Of a DNA stretch of 64,000 nt, positions 16,411 through 23,305 are shown piece by piece. Location of the stretch: the NCBI RefSeq assembly GCF_030812415.1, contig NZ_JAUSST010000001.1, positions 310,001 to 374,000 on the forward strand, read 5' to 3'. Each line of letters begins with the position of its first letter. Within the stretch, counting starts at the first letter, position 1. The notes beneath the pieces are model-generated. The model was given only the letters and a program-made list of their open reading frames with translations. It was not told the DNA's origin and made no database searches. Made by a program: the position numbers and the translations under genes. Source of the DNA: Paenibacillus harenae (lineage in GTDB: Bacteria; Bacillota; Bacilli; Paenibacillales; Paenibacillaceae).

Positions 16411-17622
16411 TTATGACGAGTGTGCCGCCTTGACAAGCTCATACGTATCTCTTGCGATAAGCAGCTCTTCGTTAGTCGGCACGACCAGAACTTTCACGCG
16501 CGAGCTATCCTTCGATATTTCGCGCGCCTCCTTGCTCCGGATCGTGTTGCGCTCATCGTCCAGCTCGATACCGAGGAACGTAATGCCCTCGCATACGGCT
16601 TTGCGCACGGCGGCAGAGTTTTCGCCGACGCCAGCCGTGAAGACGAGCGTATCGATGCCGTTCATTGCCGCAGCGTAAGCTCCGATATATTTTTTCAACC
16701 GGTATACATACATATCGAACGCCAGCTTGGCATTCTTATCGCCGTCCTCCATCGCCTCGGTAATCTCGCGCATGTCGCTGCTGATCCCCGATATCGCAAT
16801 CATCCCGCTATGCTTGTTCAGCATCGAATTGACTTCGTTCAGCGTCAGCTCTTCTTTGTTCATGACGAACGGTACGATGGCCGGATCGATATCGCCGCTG
16901 CGCGTTCCCATCATCAAGCCTTCAAGCGGCGTCATTCCCATGCTTGTATCGAAGGATTCCCCGTTCAATATGGCCGCGCAGCTTGCTCCGTTGCCGATAT
17001 GGCAGGACACCATTTTCAAAGACTTAAGCGGCATGCCCAAGTAAGCGGCAGCTTGTCCGCTCACGTAAGAATGAGAGGTGCCGTGGAAGCCATAACGGCG
17101 GATCTTATGTCTCCGGTATAATACTTTAGGAATCGGATACAAGTATGAAGTGTTCGGCATCGTCTGATGGAAGGCCGTATCGAATACGACCGCCTGCGGC
17201 ACATGCGGCAGGTTCGACTCGACGGCCGTAATGCCCATCATATGAGCCGGATTGTGAAGCGGAGCCAAATCGAACAGTCTGCGAATTTCAAGCTTGACAT
17301 CCTGTGTGACGAGCACCGAGCTCTTGAACACTTCGCCGCCATGGACGATACGATGTCCTACCGCATCAATCTCGTTCATGCTGCCGATGACGCCATGCTC
17401 TTTATGCGTCAGCATGTCGATGACGCGCTTCACGGCCGTCACATGCTCCAGTATTTCGCTTACGTCGCGAACCTCGGGCTTGCCCGCCGGCTCATGCGTC
17501 ACAATCGAGGAATCCATGCCGATCCGCTCGACTCTGCCGCTCGCCAACACCGACTCGTCTCTCATATCGTAAAGCTGGTATTTTAACGATGAGCTGCCCG
17601 CGTTAATGACAAGTACTTTCAT
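16411..17622 (-). CDS. ackA: Acetate kinase
   Basis: Converts acetyl phosphate and ADP to acetate and ATP, 403 residues. ASKHA-fold motifs: 'VINAGSSSLKYQLYD' at the N-terminus, 'GHRIVHGGE', 'VVFDTAFHQTMP', 'GFHGTSHSYV' and 'HIGNGAS'. Full length. Its start overlaps the stop of the upstream 3-hydroxyacyl-CoA dehydrogenase gene by 4 bp, an unusual pairing that suggests co-expression. Confidence 0.97.
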   Translation of the reverse strand: MKVLVINAGSSSLKYQLYDMRDESVLASGRVERIGMDSSIVTHEPAGKPEVRDVSEILEHVTAVKRVIDMLTHKEHGVIGSMNEIDAVGHRIVHGGEVFKSSVLVTQDVKLEIRRLFDLAPLHNPAHMMGITAVESNLPHVPQAVVFDTAFHQTMPNTSYLYPIPKVLYRRHKIRRYGFHGTSHSYVSGQAAAYLGMPLKSLKMVSCHIGNGASCAAILNGESFDTSMGMTPLEGLMMGTRSGDIDPAIVPFVMNKEELTLNEVNSMLNKHSGMIAISGISSDMREITEAMEDGDKNAKLAFDMYVYRLKKYIGAYAAAMNGIDTLVFTAGVGENSAAVRKAVCEGITFLGIELDDERNTIRSKEAREISKDSSRVKVLVVPTNEELLIARDTYELVKAAHSS

Positions 17623-18500
17623 TGGATTCGGTCTCCATCCTTATCGTATTTGAAAAAACCTACGCCCGACTTGGCGCCCAGATGTCCCGCTCGCACCATT
17701 TTCTTCAGCACGATGGATGGACGATACTTCAGCTCGCCGTACTCCCTGAACATCCGATCCAGAGCGGCTAGTACCGAGTCAAGTCCGAATCGGTCGGCCA
17801 TCTCGAACGGCCCGTGTTGGAACGAGTAACCGATGCGCATGGCGTTGTCGATATCCTCGGCGGAAGCAACCCCTTCTTCAAGTACATGCAGCGCCTCGTT
17901 AATGAACAGGCAGATAAGCCTGGTGGTTACGAAGCCCGGCGACTCGAACACCATAATCCCTTTCTTATGAATAATCTCGTCGACGAAATGCTTCGCTCTC
18001 GAGAACGTATGCTCGGAAGTCTTCAATCCGCGTACGAGCTCGACGACGTCGATCTTCGATACGGGATATATAAAATGCATGCCGATCACGCGATCGGAAT
18101 ATTTCGTCACGCTGGCAAGCTCCGTCAAGCTTAGAGTAGACGTATTGCTCGCGAGTATGACGTCCGGACCGCATATCTGGTCGAGCTGCTCGAAAATCGT
18201 TTTTTTGCTTTCCAAATCCTCCGTAATCGTCTCGATGACAAGTTCGCATTCCGAGAGCTTGTCGTATTCCGTCGTCGTCTGGACGCGGTTCATAATAAGC
18301 TTGCGCTCCGCCTGCGTAAGCGCCCATTTCTCGATTTGCTTGTCGAGGCTTAATACGATCATTTCCATGCCATATGTCAACCGTTCCTGTGAACGCTCTA
18401 CAACGATAACATCCAACCCCTTGGATGCAAGCATCTCCGTAATGCCTTGCCCCATCGTTCCTAGACCGACAACGCCAACTGTCTTAATCAACAACGCCAT
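17619..18500 (-). CDS. 3-hydroxyacyl-CoA (3-hydroxybutyryl-CoA) dehydrogenase
   Basis: NAD-dependent oxidoreductase of 293 residues that interconverts 3-hydroxyacyl-CoA and 3-oxoacyl-CoA. Rossmann motif 'VGVVGLGTMGQGI', and the catalytic His in 'GMHFIYPVSKIDVVEL'. The C-terminal helical domain shows 'GFVTTRLICLFINEAL'. The size matches stand-alone Hbd/MmgB-type enzymes rather than FadB fusions. It is translationally coupled to ackA, hinting at acyl-CoA fermentation or beta-oxidation feeding acetyl phosphate; no thiolase or Pta is nearby. Confidence 0.9.
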   Translation of the reverse strand: MALLIKTVGVVGLGTMGQGITEMLASKGLDVIVVERSQERLTYGMEMIVLSLDKQIEKWALTQAERKLIMNRVQTTTEYDKLSECELVIETITEDLESKKTIFEQLDQICGPDVILASNTSTLSLTELASVTKYSDRVIGMHFIYPVSKIDVVELVRGLKTSEHTFSRAKHFVDEIIHKKGIMVFESPGFVTTRLICLFINEALHVLEEGVASAEDIDNAMRIGYSFQHGPFEMADRFGLDSVLAALDRMFREYGELKYRPSIVLKKMVRAGHLGAKSGVGFFKYDKDGDRIQ

Positions 18501-18594
18501 TTGCTCCTTTATGTCCGGTTTCGACCGATGCCTTATAACCGGATTGCACGTTTTGTATGTCTATGTAGTTCATTCTTATTATAACGAATTTCAT

Positions 18595-18627
18595 CAAAAA
18601 TAGAAGGCGGACTTGGGGCCCGCCTTC
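18595..18627 (-). terminator. Rho-independent terminator after the FtsH-like gene
   Basis: GAAGGCGG/CCGCCTTC stem (18603-18610 with 18620-18627), followed on the minus strand by TATTTTTG. It lies 40 bp past the stop at 18668. Confidence 0.85.
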
Positions 18628-18667
18628 AAATTGTAAGATTTGTTTTCCTATCTTGCAACAGGATTCG

Positions 18668-20161
18668 TTAAGCTGCAACTAACAATTTACGGAATTCGTC
18701 GCCGCTGAGCATTTCCTCTTTCAACAACGTCTTCAGCGAGCTTGTAAATACGTCTCGTCTCTGCTCAAGCATCGTCTTCGTCTGAACCATGAGCTCATCC
18801 AGAATCGTACGGTTAATTCTTGCCCAAGCTTCCGGCGTCATCATCGAGGAATCGACGATGCCTTCCTCGGTCAGCCCCGATTCTACTAATGTCTTCACAA
18901 TATTCATCGCTTGCTCGAAGTCGCCTCTTGAGCCGGTGCTGCGCCCGCCGTAGAACATTTCTTCGGCAGCGGCACCGCCAAGCGCGATCATGATTTGGCC
19001 GTTCAAAAACTGTGTCGTATACAAATACCGATCCTGCTGCGGATTATGCCTTACATAACCAAGCGCTTGTCCGCGCGGCGACAATGCGACCTGCGATACG
19101 CTGCCTGGGCGCATAAGCTCCGCCATAATCGCATGGCCAAGCTCATGAAGAGCAACCCGCTCTCGCTCTTCCTTCGTCGTCTCCCGATCCGTCTTCTCGC
19201 CCATCATGACTTTATCGATCGCCATCGACAGATGACGCTCCATGATCGTCGCGCTTGTTTCGCGCATCGCATAGATAGCCGCCTCGTTCATAACGGCCTC
19301 TAGTTGTGCTCCGGAGAAGCCGAACGACTCAGCCGCTACCTTCTCCAGATCAACCGACTCATCCATAGGCTTATTATCCGCGTGGATGTTAAGAATATGC
19401 AGTCTCCCCTTCTTATCTGGAAGGTCAACGCCGATATGTCGGTCGAAACGGCCCGGGCGCAGCAATGCCGCGTCCAGCATTTCTTTACGGTTCGTTGCCG
19501 CAATGAGCAAAATTCGCGGCGATTCATTCGGATGAATGCCATCCATTTCGGTCAGCAACTGGTTGAGCGTCTGATCATATTCGCGATGCTGGCCGCCGTC
19601 GCGTTTCCCGCCGATTACCTCGATCTCATCTATAAAAATAACAGCGCTTTTCTTGCCAGCTTTCTTCGCTTTCGTACGCGCTTCCGAGAACAAGTCACGA
19701 ATACGCCCTGCGCCTACACCGACATACATCTCAACAAACTCACTGCCTGAAGCGGACAAATAGATCGAATCCGTATAGTGGGCCGCCGCTCTTGCGAGCA
19801 GCGTCTTACCTGTTCCCGGCGGTCCGGACAGAAGAATGCCTTTCATCGGACGTATGCCGAGCTTCGCGATTTGTTCTTCCTTCACGAGAAAATCGAGCGA
19901 TTCGATCAGTTCCTGCTTCGCGCGTTCCTGACCGCCGATCTGCTCGAACAACAGCGGCGTCGACTTATTGCCGGCGCTGCGCTTCGTGCTGGAGGAGGCC
20001 GTAAGCTTCCCTTTGCCTCTGGCGATATAAACAAGCGCGAAGCCCAATATGCCGAGCATCAGGATTGGCACAACGTTGAGACCAATGTAAATAAAGAAGC
20101 CGATGAGCACAGGTACAATGCCTATTGCGATTTCCACGCCATAATTACTTAATTTACGCAT
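18668..20161 (-). CDS. Short FtsH-like AAA+ zinc metalloprotease
   Basis: 497 residues from the ATG at 20161. Two adjacent hydrophobic segments (about 8-27 and 30-46) form a tight membrane hairpin, followed by an AAA+ domain with Walker A GPPGTGKT (113-120), Walker B 'VIFIDEIE' and an SRH arginine-finger region. The M41 peptidase domain has zinc motif HELGH (339-343). Canonical FtsH is about 600-650 residues with a roughly 75-residue extracytoplasmic loop between its two membrane spans; that loop is missing here. The gene overlaps the upstream membrane-protein gene by 8 bp. It is probably an FtsH paralogue with a specialised substrate; the housekeeping ftsH is expected elsewhere. Confidence 0.9.
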   Translation of the reverse strand: MRKLSNYGVEIAIGIVPVLIGFFIYIGLNVVPILMLGILGFALVYIARGKGKLTASSSTKRSAGNKSTPLLFEQIGGQERAKQELIESLDFLVKEEQIAKLGIRPMKGILLSGPPGTGKTLLARAAAHYTDSIYLSASGSEFVEMYVGVGAGRIRDLFSEARTKAKKAGKKSAVIFIDEIEVIGGKRDGGQHREYDQTLNQLLTEMDGIHPNESPRILLIAATNRKEMLDAALLRPGRFDRHIGVDLPDKKGRLHILNIHADNKPMDESVDLEKVAAESFGFSGAQLEAVMNEAAIYAMRETSATIMERHLSMAIDKVMMGEKTDRETTKEERERVALHELGHAIMAELMRPGSVSQVALSPRGQALGYVRHNPQQDRYLYTTQFLNGQIMIALGGAAAEEMFYGGRSTGSRGDFEQAMNIVKTLVESGLTEEGIVDSSMMTPEAWARINRTILDELMVQTKTMLEQRRDVFTSSLKTLLKEEMLSGDEFRKLLVAA

Positions 20162-20693
20162 TTTCCCACACTCCCATTTGTGCAGGCGTTCTGGGCAATA
20201 CGATAAATTTAACGGCATCGCCAGATCTTAACGTAATATATACATTATTTTCATCCATTTCTGTCGTCGCTTGAATAGCTGGGTTTTCTTTTGCTGCAGC
20301 ATCCAGCGCTAGCGGAATATCCGAGTATGACTTGTTCTCCATCGCTTCGGCGACTTCGAACAACGCTTGATACCAATAGTCGTCCAGCTCTTTGTTCGAT
20401 TCGTTAAGAACATCAAGCTTTAGCTCGCGACTGCCGATAACGTCTTCACCATTAAGAATAATGGAATGATAGATTTCGCGTAAATTCGCATCTTGCGAAA
20501 GAGTCACGTCAATCGTCACTTGTTCCTTGCTCATGTTTGGCTTCGCCGAATTCACAATGCCAGGTACGTCCGCAATCGCTTCCTCAAGCGGTGCGGCAAC
20601 TGCTACCTGATTATATATCGCCCACCCACCGAACAATACGGCTACGGATATAGCAGCAGTAATAATGACCGGTACGACATGTATTTTCTTCAT
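20154..20693 (-). CDS. Single-pass membrane protein of unknown function, partner of the FtsH-like protease
   Basis: 179 residues: a short basic N-terminus, one membrane segment (about 7-28), and an extracytoplasmic domain rich in charged residues with no family I recognise. GGAGG precedes the ATG. The stop overlaps the FtsH-like gene by 8 bp, so the two are made together. Because the protease lacks its own extracytoplasmic domain, this protein could supply one as a substrate adaptor or regulator. That is inference from context only. Confidence 0.75.
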   Translation of the reverse strand: MKKIHVVPVIITAAISVAVLFGGWAIYNQVAVAAPLEEAIADVPGIVNSAKPNMSKEQVTIDVTLSQDANLREIYHSIILNGEDVIGSRELKLDVLNESNKELDDYWYQALFEVAEAMENKSYSDIPLALDAAAKENPAIQATTEMDENNVYITLRSGDAVKFIVLPRTPAQMGVWENA

Positions 20694-20784
20694 CTGTATA
20701 TCGCCTCCGATTCGTTGATAGATATATCGTATATCAAACCCGCTATACGAAATTATATCATATCGGCCTGCTATCCGGTCGGTG

Positions 20785-20818
20785 TAAAAACAGGAAACGG
20801 AGCCTAATTAGGCTCCGT
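20785..20818 (-). terminator. Rho-independent terminator overlapping the ypmB stop codon
   Basis: 8-bp stem ACGGAGCC/GGCTCCGT (20797-20804 with 20811-20818), then a T-rich tract on the minus strand. The stop codon TAG (20804-20806) of the DUF5590 gene lies at the loop. Confidence 0.8.
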
Positions 20819-21358
20819 CTTGGCTGGCAGCTTATATAAGTTCATCAATTCGCCGCTTGTAAATGAATAAAATTCGTAGTAGTAATGGTTATGATCAGTC
20901 TTGAGCGTATAGAAAATCTCCCATGCCGGCTTTCCGTCAAGCAGCCCCGGCTGAACCCGCAGCACGTCGGCTTCCGGCTTTGCAAGCTCGAACTTCGCCC
21001 TGATCCCCTTCTCCGCTTCGGCATCGGAAGCTTTCATTATGATAGGCTCGGCTGCCGGCATCTCTTCGTCCGTCGGCTTTTGCAGCCAAACATACATTTG
21101 CTCGCCGTCCGCATTTTTTCCAGATACGAACCAGCTTACTTGATCCCATACATGCTTGCTCACCTGATCGACTTCCGTCAATTGCGCCTCTTCGATCGCT
21201 TCCGCTTTCACAGCTCTTTCATCCGACCAACGCGGCGATTTTATATCTTTATAGTAGATCGCTATTGTCGTCACGATGAGAAGCAGTATGGAGACAACGG
21301 CGAATATCCATCGCTGCGTTGTCATGAGCGGCGGACGTTTCTTCGTATCCGCGCGCAT
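20804..21358 (-). CDS. DUF5590 / YpmB-like membrane-anchored protein
   Basis: 184 residues with one membrane segment (about 17-38) and an extracytoplasmic PepSY-like part ending 'YYEFYSFTSGELMNLYKL'. It resembles B. subtilis YpmB, which lies just downstream of dinG; here rex and the deaminase gene are inserted between them. The start overlaps the last base of the deaminase stop. Function unknown. Confidence 0.75.
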   Translation of the reverse strand: MRADTKKRPPLMTTQRWIFAVVSILLLIVTTIAIYYKDIKSPRWSDERAVKAEAIEEAQLTEVDQVSKHVWDQVSWFVSGKNADGEQMYVWLQKPTDEEMPAAEPIIMKASDAEAEKGIRAKFELAKPEADVLRVQPGLLDGKPAWEIFYTLKTDHNHYYYEFYSFTSGELMNLYKLPAKTEPN

Positions 21359-22668
21359 TAGGCTTGCAATAGACGCTCGAAGCTCGCTTGCGCTTCAAAA
21401 CGAATTTTTTCTTCATCCAGCATCGTGCACTCGCCATTATTCACGACTTGGCGTCCATCTATCCAAACATGCTGCACATCGCGTCCCGAGGCGGAGTAAA
21501 CCAAATGCGATACGATGTCCGTCATAGGGTAAAAATGCGGCTGCTCCAAATTAATCGCAATGAAGTCGGCTTTCATGCCGACTTTAAGCAAGCCAATCTG
21601 GTCCTGCTGCCAGATGGAGCGTGCGCCGTATACCGTTCCCATACGGAGCGCTTCAATTGCCGGAATGGCCGTTGGATCGCCGGAGACGCCTTTATGCAAA
21701 AGCGCCGCAAGCCGGATTTCCTGAAACAGATCGAGATTGTTGTTGCTTGCTACGCTATCCGTGCCCAGCGATACGGTAACGCCTGCCTTAAGCAAATCGG
21801 TTACGCGCGCTACGCCGCTAGCCAGCTTCAAGTTGCTGACCGGATTATGCGATACCGCAACGCCGCGAGCGGCCAGAAGCGCGATCTCGGCATCGTTAAG
21901 GTGAACGGCATGGGCAACGAGCGACGGACGGGAGAAAAATCCGTGTTTATCCAAATGTTCGACCGGACGCAGTCCGTAGTCGCGAACGTTTTGCTCCACT
22001 TCGGCAACGGTTTCGGACATATGCGTATGAAGCGGCAAGTTATAGTCATGCGCCGCCTGGACGAAACGTTCAATATAATCGGGCGGACAAGTGTATGGCG
22101 CATGCGGCGAAATCATAGTCGTAATTCTGCCATCGGCTTTGCCATTCCAATCGCGGGCGAACGCAATCGCTTCGGCCAGCTTCGCGTCTTGTACTTCTTT
22201 ATCGCAAAGTCCGATAACGCCGCGCGTCAAGCATCCGCGAATACCGGATTGCTCGACCATCATCGCTACCTGGTCCATGCGGTCATACATATCGACGAAG
22301 GCCGTCGTACCCGTCTTAAGCATCTCGACGATGGCAAGCGCACTGCCGGCCTTCGTGTCTTGATCGACATACTTCGCTTCCATCGGCCACATTTTCTCCT
22401 GCAGCCACACTTGCAAATTCAGGTCATCGGAATATCCCCGAAGCAGTGTCATTGCCGCGTGTCCATGCGTGTTAATTAAGCCGGGCATGAAAGCCAGCTT
22501 GCTGCCGTCAATCTTCCGCGCATCAGCCGCAACATCCGTAGGCATGACTGGCGCAGCTTCCCCCAAGTATGTAATACGGTCATTCGTAACGACCATATGG
22601 CCTTTAAACGAAATACGGCTCTCGTCCATCGAAACGAATAAGCCGTTCTCAATCCACAGTTGACTCAT
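21358..22668 (-). CDS. mtaD: Amidohydrolase: methylthioadenosine/S-adenosylhomocysteine deaminase type
   Basis: Metal-dependent deaminase of the amidohydrolase superfamily, 436 residues. Metal-binding residues appear in 'LINTHGHAAMTLLRG', 'ISPHAPYTCPP', 'LHTHMSETVAEVEQN' and 'LGTDSVASNNNLD'. The family deaminates MTA, SAH or 6-amino-6-deoxyfutalosine. The last is worth considering because this genome carries mqnA of the futalosine menaquinone route. I start at the ATG at 22668, 9 nt after GGAG; the ATG at 22677 abuts the ribosome site. It overlaps rex by 20 bp. Confidence 0.85.
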   Translation of the reverse strand: MSQLWIENGLFVSMDESRISFKGHMVVTNDRITYLGEAAPVMPTDVAADARKIDGSKLAFMPGLINTHGHAAMTLLRGYSDDLNLQVWLQEKMWPMEAKYVDQDTKAGSALAIVEMLKTGTTAFVDMYDRMDQVAMMVEQSGIRGCLTRGVIGLCDKEVQDAKLAEAIAFARDWNGKADGRITTMISPHAPYTCPPDYIERFVQAAHDYNLPLHTHMSETVAEVEQNVRDYGLRPVEHLDKHGFFSRPSLVAHAVHLNDAEIALLAARGVAVSHNPVSNLKLASGVARVTDLLKAGVTVSLGTDSVASNNNLDLFQEIRLAALLHKGVSGDPTAIPAIEALRMGTVYGARSIWQQDQIGLLKVGMKADFIAINLEQPHFYPMTDIVSHLVYSASGRDVQHVWIDGRQVVNNGECTMLDEEKIRFEAQASFERLLQA

Positions 22669-23305
22669 TTGCTGCATCTCCTTCTCCTGCTAGGTAATAC
22701 GCTAAACTAAGCAAATCGCGCGTAAAATCGGCGTTATGAATCCGAATATGCTCGGGTACGCGCAGAATAGCGGGCGCGAAGTTCAGTATGCCCTCAATGC
22801 CCGCTTCCACGAATTGATTCGCTACGTTCTGCGCCTCGAAGGCCGGCACCGTAATGATGCCGATCCGAATATTTTGCTGAACGATAACACGCGGAAGCTC
22901 CTCCATCGGAAGAACTTGCAAATTATTGATGCTTATGCCGATTTTGCTCGGATGAGCGTCGAATACGGCCGTTATTTTCATATTGTCCTTAGAATACTTG
23001 TTATAGTTGCATAAAGCATGTCCCAAATTGCCTGCGCCAGCGAGAGCGACATTGATCGGCTGATCGACTTTCAGGATTTGCCTGATCTTCTCGATCAAAT
23101 ACAGAACGTCGTAGCCGATTCCTTTACGCCCGAATTCTCCGAAATAAGCTAGGTCTTTGCGAATCTGAGCCGGATTAAGGTCGAGCTTTACGCCCAATTC
23201 CTGCGATGAAACCGTCTGAACTTCACGATTGTGAAGCTCATTCAACACTTGAAGATAAATGGGCAGCCGTCTGACGACAGCTTCGGATATTTTCGTTTGC
23301 TTCAT
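22649..23305 (-). CDS. rex: Redox-sensing transcriptional repressor Rex
   Basis: 218 residues. The N-terminal winged helix (about 1-75) includes 'VSSQELGVKLDLNPAQIRKDLAYFGEFGRKGIGYDV'-type family sequence, seen in parts. The Rossmann domain motif 'ALAGAGNLGHAL' binds NADH/NAD+, and a C-terminal swapped helix ends in 'LLSLAYYLAG'. Rex represses fermentation and respiration genes when NADH is low. The start is ATG 23305 or 23308, both just after GGGGAG. It overlaps the 3' end of dinG by about 68 bp. ackA and the 3-hydroxyacyl-CoA dehydrogenase genes in this window are the kind of targets it controls; I saw no clear Rex operator there. Confidence 0.94.
   Translation of the reverse strand: MKQTKISEAVVRRLPIYLQVLNELHNREVQTVSSQELGVKLDLNPAQIRKDLAYFGEFGRKGIGYDVLYLIEKIRQILKVDQPINVALAGAGNLGHALCNYNKYSKDNMKITAVFDAHPSKIGISINNLQVLPMEELPRVIVQQNIRIGIITVPAFEAQNVANQFVEAGIEGILNFAPAILRVPEHIRIHNADFTRDLLSLAYYLAGEGDAANESTVD

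Noticed and set aside
18480..18600. Rex operator before the 3-hydroxyacyl-CoA dehydrogenase-ackA pair
   Set aside because: No TTGTGA-N6-TCACAA-like dyad was found in the region.
21388..22479. Long open frame of 363 codons on the plus strand, opposite the mtaD-like gene
   Set aside because: It lies wholly antisense to a well-recognised amidohydrolase, has no family resemblance and a composition typical of shadow frames in GC-rich coding DNA.
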